DNA from: Desulfobacteraceae bacterium
GTDB taxonomy: Bacteria > Desulfobacterota > Desulfobacteria > Desulfobacterales > DAOWNP01
Assembly: GCA_030642545.1 (NCBI GenBank)
Contig: DAOWNP010000169.1
Coordinates: forward strand, 1 to 5,677
Length of the DNA stretch: 5,677 bases
Direction: 5' to 3'
Shown here: positions 1 through 5,141 of the stretch, in pieces
How the letters are laid out: the number at the start of each line of letters is the position of its first letter
How positions within the stretch are numbered: the stretch's first letter is position 1
Notes under the pieces: model-generated
Seen by the model: only the letters and a program-made list of their open reading frames with translations
Databases searched by the model: none
Told to the model about the DNA's origin: nothing
Position numbers and translations under genes: made by a program

Positions 1-1
1 G

Positions 2-157
2 ATAGATTTCTTCCATAGCAATCTATTATATTTGAGAGTCCAAAGTTCTGCAGTCATGCCAGACAAAGATCCGGCAGCAAGCTTTCATTATGTTATTGAT
101 GCACTGTGCAGGCTTGACTTTTCCCAAAGATCATCCTGGTTTGTGGATCATCGTTAA
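2..157 (+). CDS. 3' end of an unidentified reading frame, cut by the window edge
   Basis: An open frame of 51 codons enters from the left edge and ends at TAA 155-157. The other frames I examined through this stretch are interrupted: plus frame 1 has a stop at 16-18, and the minus-strand ATG frames I followed are short. The residues include a mixed stretch with PDKDPAASFHYVIDAL followed by a basic/aromatic tail ending WFVDHR. I do not recognise the family. By my count the stretch is about 40% G+C, richer than the roughly 30% of the neighbouring genes, which may mean a different history or just a different gene. It converges on the minus-strand gene ending at 198, leaving a 40-bp gap in which I see no strong terminator hairpin. 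It could be the true C-terminus of a longer protein or a degraded remnant. The sequence left of the window would decide. Confidence 0.35.
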   Translation: MDFFHSNLLYLRVQSSAVMPDKDPAASFHYVIDALCRLDFSQRSSWFVDHR

Positions 158-197
158 TCAAGCGTCATCAAAGCAGCTGGTCAGTTCTACGTTAATA

Positions 198-506
198 TTA
201 ATGTTTTTTGTCAAAAAGAGAGATTACATTTGATGAATTACTATTGAGGTTTTTATTGTTTTTTAGTGGTTTGACAACAGGCATTATCTTCTCAATTTTT
301 ATTTTTTTACCGTTCATGGTAAATTCGTCACCATTGATATATTGATCTTTTATTAACCACACTATGGATTCTACAGGAACTTTGAGCACAAGAAGAGTTA
401 CATGATACCAGTCTCTTTTATGATCAGCAGAAATATCTTCAACCCTGGCAAAAAATACCGGATTGCCCTCAATATAAACCAGTACAACATCATTTTCCTG
501 TGTCAT
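198..506 (-). CDS. Small conserved-looking protein of unknown function (102 aa)
   Basis: A complete 102-residue frame with ATG at 506-504 and stop at 200-198. The start is supported by a good ribosome binding site, AAGGTG (minus-strand sense, at 517-512), 5 nt before the ATG. The protein has no signal peptide or membrane segment, so it is probably cytoplasmic. Residues 6-78 read as a compact alternating beta fold: a DVVLVYIEG strand, an ARVEDI segment, an aromatic WYHVTLLVLKVPVESIVW strand pair, then DQYINGDEFTMNGKKIKIEKI. The last ~25 residues are Asn/Lys/Ser rich and probably disordered. From memory, small proteins with a 'VTLLVL...W.L..EYING..FTM.G' pattern recur in Desulfobacterota genomes as uncharacterised proteins. 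I cannot confirm this by search and assign no function. It is divergent from cobT, with 188 bp between the two starts. Confidence 0.75.
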   Translation of the reverse strand: MTQENDVVLVYIEGNPVFFARVEDISADHKRDWYHVTLLVLKVPVESIVWLIKDQYINGDEFTMNGKKIKIEKIMPVVKPLKNNKNLNSNSSNVISLFDKKH

Positions 507-631
507 TTTTACACCTTTTTTAGAGGTTGATTCTAATAATTAAGATCAAATCTTTTTTACATTTTTGAATAAAAAATATATTTTTAATCTATTTGCCCTG
601 TTTATGCAAATAAATTAAAAATATTATTTCC

Positions 632-682
632 TAAGAAACGTGGATAAAATAACTTCCACAAACAGGCACATAAATTTTCAGG
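632..682 (+). repeat. Intergenic repeat, copy 1 (upstream of cobT)
   Basis: This stretch matches 5586-5635 near the right end of the window. In the first 30 bases (632-661 against 5586-5615) 24 are identical, and all six differences are transitions. The shared core is AACGTGGAYAAAAYAAYTTC (637-656). Similarity then weakens but resumes as TTCAGG (677-682 and 5630-5635), with one single-base length difference. Within the copy, GTGGA (640-644) and TCCAC (655-659) form a 5-bp inverted repeat with a 10-nt loop. The right end (CAGG at 679-682) abuts the ATG at 683 and forms part of the likely cobT ribosome binding site. A short GTG-started frame (640-738) also runs through the copy and overlaps the cobT start. 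The nature of the repeat is unknown. Confidence 0.55.
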
Positions 683-694
683 ATGCTAAATATT

Positions 695-1771
695 ATGAAA
701 AAACTAAAAAAAATTATAGATTCTATTGTTTTACCTGATGAAAAATATTTTAAAAAAGCAATGTCCCGCCTTTCTCAACAAGCACGACCTCATGGAAGCC
801 TTGGTGTTCTTGAAGGTATTTCTGCAAGACTTGCCGGTATTTTTAATACTTTGGATGTACATCTTAATAAAAAAGTAATAGTGACCTGTGCAGGAGATCA
901 TGGAATAGTGGCTGAAGGTGTTTCTATTTTTCCAAAAGAAGTTACATTGCAGATGGTTCATAATTTTGTAAATAAAGGCGCATCAATAAATGTATTAGCA
1001 AAACATGCAGGAGCTAAAATTAAAGTAGCTGATTTTGGAATTAATTATGATTTTGATACAGATTTTCCTATATTTCATAAAAAAATAGGAAAAGGGACTA
1101 ATAATTTTACTGTAGAGCCTGCTATGTCAAAGACACAGGCAGTAAACTCTATTTTAAGCGGTATAGATATTGTAGATGAGCTTTTAAAAAAAGATGATGT
1201 TGATATAATTGGAACAGGCGATATGGGTATAGGAAACACAACACCATCTACTGCAATAATTGCTGCTGTATCTGGTATTTCGGTTGAAAAATTAACAGGC
1301 AGAGGAACAGGAATTGATGATAAAACTCTTTTAAAAAAGATAGCTGTTATAAATAAAGGTCTTGATTTACATAAGCCTGATCCGGACGATCCTATAGATA
1401 TTCTTTCTAAAGTAGGAGGATTTGAAATAGGAGGGATTGCAGGGATTGTAATTGGCAGTGCTCAAAAAGGTATACCTGTTGTTTGTGATGGATTAATTTC
1501 AACAGCAGGAGCATTATTAGCCTGCATGCTGGCTCCTTATGCAAGAAGTTACCTGTTTGCCAGTCATAATTCAGTAGAAGCAGGTCATAAATTTATGTTA
1601 AAGCACCTTGGTCTGACTCCACTCATCGACTTAGGTTTCAGGCTCGGTGAAGGTACAGGAGCAGCAGTTGCTTTTACTTTAATTGAAGCTTCTACAAGAA
1701 TACTATCTGATATTAAAACTTTTGAAGAGGTGGAAATAGGAAATGCACAGATAGAAAAGAGAAATACATAG
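695..1771 (+). CDS. cobT: Nicotinate-nucleotide--dimethylbenzimidazole phosphoribosyltransferase (CobT)
   Basis: CobT transfers the phosphoribosyl group of nicotinate mononucleotide to 5,6-dimethylbenzimidazole or a related base, giving the alpha-ribazole phosphate used for the lower ligand of cobalamin. It is cytosolic. Family blocks appear in order (numbered from 695): ARPHGSLGVLE near 30-40, VTCAGDHGIVAEGVS near 63-77, GDMGIGNTTPSTA near 175-187, GRGTGID near 203-209, GGFEIGGIAGI near 242-252, and FRLGEGTGAA near 315-324. In the last block Glu319 corresponds to the catalytic Glu317 of Salmonella CobT. The Salmonella active-site Glu174 position appears as Asp176 here (GDMG for GEMG). The 358-residue length fits the usual ~350-360. 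An ATG at 683 would add four residues, but AGG abuts it directly, whereas AGGA 680-683 lies 11 nt before 695, so I prefer 695. No other cobalamin gene is adjacent and no B12 riboswitch is visible upstream. It converges with hisD. Confidence 0.96.
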   Translation: MKKLKKIIDSIVLPDEKYFKKAMSRLSQQARPHGSLGVLEGISARLAGIFNTLDVHLNKKVIVTCAGDHGIVAEGVSIFPKEVTLQMVHNFVNKGASINVLAKHAGAKIKVADFGINYDFDTDFPIFHKKIGKGTNNFTVEPAMSKTQAVNSILSGIDIVDELLKKDDVDIIGTGDMGIGNTTPSTAIIAAVSGISVEKLTGRGTGIDDKTLLKKIAVINKGLDLHKPDPDDPIDILSKVGGFEIGGIAGIVIGSAQKGIPVVCDGLISTAGALLACMLAPYARSYLFASHNSVEAGHKFMLKHLGLTPLIDLGFRLGEGTGAAVAFTLIEASTRILSDIKTFEEVEIGNAQIEKRNT

Positions 1772-1781
1772 ATAAAGTAAG

Positions 1782-1823
1782 AAATGAGGACAAAATCTAT
1801 ACACCTTTATTTTATCCTCATTT
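1782..1823. terminator. Probable bidirectional terminator hairpin between cobT and hisD
   Basis: Two 15-nt arms, AAATGAGGACAAAAT (1782-1796) and ATTTTATCCTCATTT (1809-1823), are complementary at 14 of 15 positions around a 12-nt loop. The single mismatch (1791 with 1814) is C/A in the plus-strand transcript but a tolerated G-U wobble in the minus-strand transcript. The stem starts 10 bp after the cobT stop and 14 bp before the hisD stop, and its AT-rich ends give A and U tracts on both strands. That is the usual arrangement for two convergent genes sharing one terminator. The left arm also resembles the repeat at 632 and 5586. Confidence 0.8.
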
Positions 1824-1837
1824 ACAAGCTAAACATT

Positions 1838-3139
1838 TTATTTTTCTAATCTGATTTTTATAGAATTTGTATGTGCTGAGAGTCCTTCAATTTCGGCAAG
1901 AAGTATTATTTTATCGGCCTCTTTTTTAAATGCTTCCTTTGAATAGTGTATTAGACTTGTTTTTTTAAGAAAATTTTCAACAGACAGGGCAGATGCAAAT
2001 CTTGCTGTACCTGCTGTGGGCAGCACATGGTTTGGACCTGCCATATAATCTCCAACAGGCTCTGGTGTGTAGTTACCCATAAAAACAGCTCCTGCATTTT
2101 TTATAAGACTAAGATATTTAAAAGGATTTTCAATCTGAAGCTCAAGATGTTCAGGAGCAAGAGTGTTTGCAATATCAATTGCAGTTATAATATTATCAGT
2201 AAGTAAAATAAAACCATAGTTTGCTATTGATTTTTCAGCAATGATTTTCCTGGAAAGTGTTTTTATTTGCAAATTAACAGCCGCAGCTACAGACAGAGCT
2301 ATATTTTTATTGTCTGTTATAAGTATGGAAGATGCCATGGGATCATGCTCGGCCTGTGAGAGAAGATCAGCTGCTATATAATCAGGGTTAGATGTGCTGT
2401 CAGCTATAACAAGGATTTCACTGGGACCTGCAATTGTATCAATACCTACAGTGCCTGATACAATTTTTTTAGCAAGAGTAACATAGATATTTCCAGGACC
2501 TACTATAACATCAACTTTATCAATAGATTCTGTTCCATAGGTTAGTGCTCCTATTGCCCATGCACTACCTGCTTTATAGATCTGATTAACTCCGGTTTTG
2601 TCTGCAGCAACAAGAATATGAGGACTGACCTCTCCTTTTTCTGTAGGTGGTGTTACCATGGAAATTTTATTTACACCTGCTATTTTTGCGGGAATAGCTC
2701 CCATTAAAACAGTAGATACAAGAGGAGTCGTACCCCCTTTAGAACCTGGCACATAAATACCTGCAGCATTCACGGGATTAACCATCTGACCTAAAAAAAC
2801 CCCGCTCCTTTTTGTATCTATCCAGGAATTAACCATCTGATGTTTGTGAAATTCTTTGATTTGGGATATTGCAGTATCAAGAGCATTTATAAAAGGAGTA
2901 TCAACTTTTTTATAAGCTTCTTTTATTTCATTGTCTGTTATTTTAATAGATGATATTGACAGATTTGGAGCATCAAATTTATTTGTATATTTTATAAGGG
3001 CTTTATCACCATTTTTTTTTACATCATTTAGAATATGTTCTACTATTTCATAATCTTTTGTGTTAAATTCTAACTCCCTTTTAGTGATGGAGTTTATTTT
3101 TTTTTTTGCTTCTTTGGATGGATATGTAAATATTTTCAT
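1838..3139 (-). CDS. hisD: Histidinol dehydrogenase (HisD)
   Basis: HisD catalyses the last two oxidations of histidine synthesis, L-histidinol to L-histidinal to L-histidine, with two NAD+. It is a zinc-dependent cytosolic homodimer. The 433-residue length matches the family. Visible landmarks are NAAGIYVPG near 124-132, VIVGPGNIYV near 211-220, IAGPSEILVIAD near 236-247, DLLSQAEHDP near 258-267, APEHLELQ near 328-335 and VGDYMAGPNHVLPT near 362-375. The zinc ligands of the E. coli enzyme (Gln259, His262, Asp360, His419) align with Gln262, His265, Asp364 and His423. The catalytic Glu/His pair is Glu330-His331. No other his gene is adjacent, so it appears to be transcribed alone. No clear Shine-Dalgarno precedes the ATG at 3139-3137. 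Codons 11-15 contain an 11-nt A run (plus-strand T run at 3097-3107). An inverted repeat and a possible -10 box lie just upstream. Confidence 0.97.
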   Translation of the reverse strand: MKIFTYPSKEAKKKINSITKRELEFNTKDYEIVEHILNDVKKNGDKALIKYTNKFDAPNLSISSIKITDNEIKEAYKKVDTPFINALDTAISQIKEFHKHQMVNSWIDTKRSGVFLGQMVNPVNAAGIYVPGSKGGTTPLVSTVLMGAIPAKIAGVNKISMVTPPTEKGEVSPHILVAADKTGVNQIYKAGSAWAIGALTYGTESIDKVDVIVGPGNIYVTLAKKIVSGTVGIDTIAGPSEILVIADSTSNPDYIAADLLSQAEHDPMASSILITDNKNIALSVAAAVNLQIKTLSRKIIAEKSIANYGFILLTDNIITAIDIANTLAPEHLELQIENPFKYLSLIKNAGAVFMGNYTPEPVGDYMAGPNHVLPTAGTARFASALSVENFLKKTSLIHYSKEAFKKEADKIILLAEIEGLSAHTNSIKIRLEK

Positions 3140-3150
3140 AAATTTGAACC

Positions 3151-3171
3151 ATTAAACTGTTTAATGTTATA
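3151..3171 (-). promoter_or_regulatory. Possible hisD -10 box next to a 15-bp palindrome (candidate operator)
   Basis: ATTAAACTGTTTAAT at 3151-3165 is a perfect 7-bp inverted repeat around a single central base, 11 bp upstream of the hisD ATG. Directly adjoining it, the minus strand reads TATAAC (3171-3166), a 5/6 match to a sigma-70 -10 box. A start site at the usual distance would fall inside the palindrome, which is where a repressor operator often sits. I find only a poor -35 candidate at standard spacing, and AT-rich DNA makes chance matches likely. The regulator, if any, is unknown. Confidence 0.3.
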
Positions 3172-3225
3172 AAAAATTAAGCTTTTTGAATAAAAATTGT
3201 CAGACTTTTTTAAAAACGCATCCTG

Positions 3226-3268
3226 TTTTGTTGATAAATAAACAAAATAAGTTTAATTATCAACAAAA
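3226..3268. repeat. Long inverted repeat in the hisD/serC divergent region
   Basis: The arms at 3226-3243 (beginning TTTTGTTGATAA) and 3251-3268 (ending TTATCAACAAAA) are complementary at 17 of 18 positions. They include a perfect outer 12 bp, one A/A mismatch and a perfect inner 5 bp, around a 7-nt loop of aaaataa. This is longer and cleaner than expected by chance in a 258-bp intergenic region, even at this AT content. It lies 86 bp upstream of the hisD start and 129 bp upstream of the serC start. It could be a two-half-site operator for a dimeric regulator of one or both genes, a hairpin in a long leader, or a small mobile relic. It lacks the GC-rich stem and trailing U tract of a typical terminator. 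Confidence 0.65.
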
Positions 3269-3335
3269 TATGTTAAAGTTTTATTGAAAAAGTTATTTTT
3301 TTTGAATAATATAAATTGCTTTAATATTAAGAACA

Positions 3336-3352
3336 AACATGATTGACATGTT
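3336..3352. promoter_or_regulatory. Short inverted repeat overlapping a TTGACA box upstream of serC
   Basis: AACATG-attga-CATGTT is a 6-bp inverted repeat with a 5-nt spacer, ending 45 bp before the serC ATG. It contains TTGACA (3343-3348), a perfect -35 hexamer on the coding strand of serC. I do not find a good -10 hexamer at 16-18 bp spacing, so this is weak as a promoter call. If it is a promoter, the inverted repeat would overlap the -35 box as an operator could. Confidence 0.25.
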
Positions 3353-3378
3353 ATTTTATTTTTACAGGCTTTGTTAAT

Positions 3379-3384
3379 AAGGAG
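3379..3384 (+). promoter_or_regulatory. Shine-Dalgarno of serC
   Basis: AAGGAG is an ideal ribosome binding site but sits 13 nt before the ATG at 3398, a longer gap than the usual 5-9. It lies inside the frame that would open at TTG 3371, which argues against that earlier start. The family N-terminus (NFNAGPAALP) follows properly from 3398. Confidence 0.6.
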
Positions 3385-3397
3385 TTTACTGATAGTT

Positions 3398-4486
3398 ATG
3401 AATGATAAAAGAATAAATAATTTTAATGCCGGACCTGCTGCTTTGCCGCTTGAAGTCTTAACAGAAATCAAAGATTCTTTTTTGAATTTTAAAAATAGCG
3501 GAATGTCTATTGTAGAAGTAAGTCACAGGTCAAAATGGTTCGATGAAGTAATAAATGATGCCGTGCAAAGAACAAAAAGACTCTTAAATCTTGACGAACG
3601 ATATGAAGTTCTTTTTTTGCAGGGTGGTGCCAGCCTGCAGTTTTGCATGATTCCCATGAACTTTTTAAATGATAGTAATTGCGCAGATTATGTTAACACC
3701 GGAACATGGTCAACTAAAGCTATTAAAGAAGCAGAAATACAAAATAAAAAAATAACTGTTGCTGCATCGTCTGAAGATAAAAATTTTTCATATATTCCTG
3801 AAAATATTCAGTTCAATAAAGATGCTGCTTATATACATATAACATCAAATAATACTATTAAGGGAACTCAGTGGAAAACTTTTCCTGACACAAATAATGT
3901 TCCTATTATAGCTGATATGTCGTCTGATATTATGTCAAGACAGATTGATGTAAATAAATTCGGTTTAATTTATGCCGGAGCTCAAAAAAATATAGGACCT
4001 GCCGGGGTTTGCATGGTGATTATCAGAAAGGATATGCTTGAGCTTGTACCTAATGGATTACCTTCTATGTTAAAGTATACTACATACGCGCAAAAAAATT
4101 CTATGTATAATACACCTCCATGTTTTGCTGTATATGCTGTATCTCTTGTATTAAAATGGATTGAAGAGACTTGTGGCGGTCTAAATAAAATGGAAGAAAT
4201 CAACAGAGAAAAATCAAAATTATTATATGATTATATAGATAGTAGTGATTTTTACAGATCCACTGTTATGGAAGAAAGCAGATCTGATATGAATGTTGTT
4301 TTTCGTCTGCCTAATGAAGATCTTGAGGTGCAGTTTATCGCAGATGCTTTGGAAAATGGTTTTGGAGGTTTAAAAGGGCACCGGTCTGTTGGAGGATGTC
4401 GTGCTTCAATATATAATCCAACTTCAATTAAAGCTGTATCAGAACTAATTGATTTTATGAAAATTTTTAAAAGCAAAATGGGATAA
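3398..4486 (+). CDS. serC: Phosphoserine aminotransferase (SerC)
   Basis: SerC is a PLP enzyme that transaminates 3-phosphohydroxypyruvate with glutamate to O-phosphoserine. In many bacteria it also handles the equivalent step toward pyridoxal phosphate. Starting at ATG 3398 the protein is 362 residues, the same length as E. coli SerC. Landmarks are NFNAGPAALP (8-17), EVSHRSKWF (40-48, with the His43-Arg44 pair at the substrate carboxylate site), LQGGASLQF (74-82), NTGTWS (100-105), HITSNNTIKGTQW (147-159), and YAGAQKNIGPAG (192-203), where Lys197 is the PLP-binding lysine. The GHRSVGGCRASIYN block gives His328, Arg329 and Arg335, the residues that bind substrate in the E. coli enzyme. Neither serA nor serB is in the window. 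A metallophosphatase follows after 11 bp with no terminator between, so serC probably leads a small operon. The preceding 258 bp hold several inverted repeats. Confidence 0.97.
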   Translation: MNDKRINNFNAGPAALPLEVLTEIKDSFLNFKNSGMSIVEVSHRSKWFDEVINDAVQRTKRLLNLDERYEVLFLQGGASLQFCMIPMNFLNDSNCADYVNTGTWSTKAIKEAEIQNKKITVAASSEDKNFSYIPENIQFNKDAAYIHITSNNTIKGTQWKTFPDTNNVPIIADMSSDIMSRQIDVNKFGLIYAGAQKNIGPAGVCMVIIRKDMLELVPNGLPSMLKYTTYAQKNSMYNTPPCFAVYAVSLVLKWIEETCGGLNKMEEINREKSKLLYDYIDSSDFYRSTVMEESRSDMNVVFRLPNEDLEVQFIADALENGFGGLKGHRSVGGCRASIYNPTSIKAVSELIDFMKIFKSKMG

Positions 4487-4497
4487 AAACCAATTTT

Positions 4498-5136
4498 ATG
4501 AAAAACATTTATGCTATAGGAGATATTCATGGATGTTTTGATCAATTATTATCTTTAATGGATATGATTGATATAGATTTTGATAATGAAACTCTTGTTT
4601 TTCTCGGAGATTATATTGACAGGGGTGTTGATTCTTATAAAACAATAGACTATTTAATCAGATTAAAAAAGTATCATGAAAATATTATTTTTTTAAAAGG
4701 TAATCATGAGCAAATGCTTTTAGAATTTTTCAAGAGTGAAAGAAAACGCATGATATATCTTTTAAATGGTGGCCAGCAAACAGTAGACAGTTATTTGCGG
4801 GAACAAAAAAACAGCAGGGATAATCCGTTTCCTCAAAAACACCTTGATTTTATCAGTTCGCTAAAAATGTATTACACAACTCCCGATTATATATTTGTTC
4901 ATGCCGGATTAAAGGATGGAGTAGTACTTTGTGAACAAACCAGTAATGATTTGTTGTGGATTAGAGATGAGTTTATCAGGTCTGATTATGATTTTGGAAA
5001 ACGAGTTATTTTTGGTCATACTCCTTTTACAAAGCCAATGGTAACTAAAACAAAAATTGGTATAGATACAGGTGCTGTATATGGGAATAAGCTTACTTGT
5101 GTTAAGCTGCCTGATGTAAAATTTTTTCAGGTATAA
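4498..5136 (+). CDS. PPP-family metallophosphoesterase (Ser/Thr protein phosphatase / ApaH-like)
   Basis: A two-metal phosphoesterase of 212 residues, close in size to the phage lambda/PrpA type of protein phosphatase. All family signatures are present: GDIHGC (8-13; metal ligands Asp9 and His11), GDYIDRG (37-43; Asp38 metal ligand, Arg42 phosphate contact), GNHE (68-71; Asn69 metal ligand, His70 catalytic), HAG (135-137) and GHTPF (173-177; His174 metal ligand). The C-terminus IGIDTGAVYGNKLTCV is also typical. No signal peptide or membrane segment is visible, so it is cytosolic. Possible substrates are phosphoproteins or dinucleoside polyphosphates such as Ap4A; sequence alone cannot choose. 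It starts 11 bp after serC with only a weak binding site (GGGAT about 13 nt upstream), which suggests dependence on serC translation. The next gene starts 5 bp after its stop. Confidence 0.9.
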   Translation: MKNIYAIGDIHGCFDQLLSLMDMIDIDFDNETLVFLGDYIDRGVDSYKTIDYLIRLKKYHENIIFLKGNHEQMLLEFFKSERKRMIYLLNGGQQTVDSYLREQKNSRDNPFPQKHLDFISSLKMYYTTPDYIFVHAGLKDGVVLCEQTSNDLLWIRDEFIRSDYDFGKRVIFGHTPFTKPMVTKTKIGIDTGAVYGNKLTCVKLPDVKFFQV

Positions 5137-5141
5137 GGGTC

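Noticed and set aside
192..201. TTAATATTAA palindrome at the end of the small minus-strand gene
   Set aside because: A 10-bp A/T-only palindrome is expected by chance in this composition and makes no stable terminator.
507..694. Cobalamin riboswitch upstream of cobT
   Set aside because: cobT is a plausible target, but I could not find the conserved B12-box or other core blocks of a cobalamin riboswitch in this 188-bp region.
683..694. Earlier cobT start at ATG 683
   Set aside because: AGG abuts this ATG with no spacing, whereas ATG 695 lies at a usable distance from the same AGGA and gives a typical length. The call is moderately firm only.
731..961. Minus-strand frame of 76 codons inside cobT
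   Set aside because: It lies antisense within a well-supported cobT, has no family resemblance and has no credible context; a shadow frame.
2741..2765. TGGCAC resembling a sigma-54 -24 element
   Set aside because: It lies inside hisD coding sequence and lacks a TTGC-type -12 element at the required spacing.
3371..3397. Earlier serC start at TTG 3371
   Set aside because: It would place the AAGGAG ribosome binding site inside the gene and add nine residues before the family N-terminus; ATG 3398 gives the 362-residue length of E. coli SerC.
3253..3471. Minus-strand frame of 72 codons over the hisD/serC region and the serC start
   Set aside because: It overlaps the conserved N-terminus of serC and the inverted repeat, and its translation is low-complexity and unrecognisable.
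3982..4545. Minus-strand frames of 73 and 97 codons (3982-4203, 4252-4545)
   Set aside because: Both are antisense to serC, the second also to the phosphatase start; neither has protein-like motifs, so both are shadows of the real genes.
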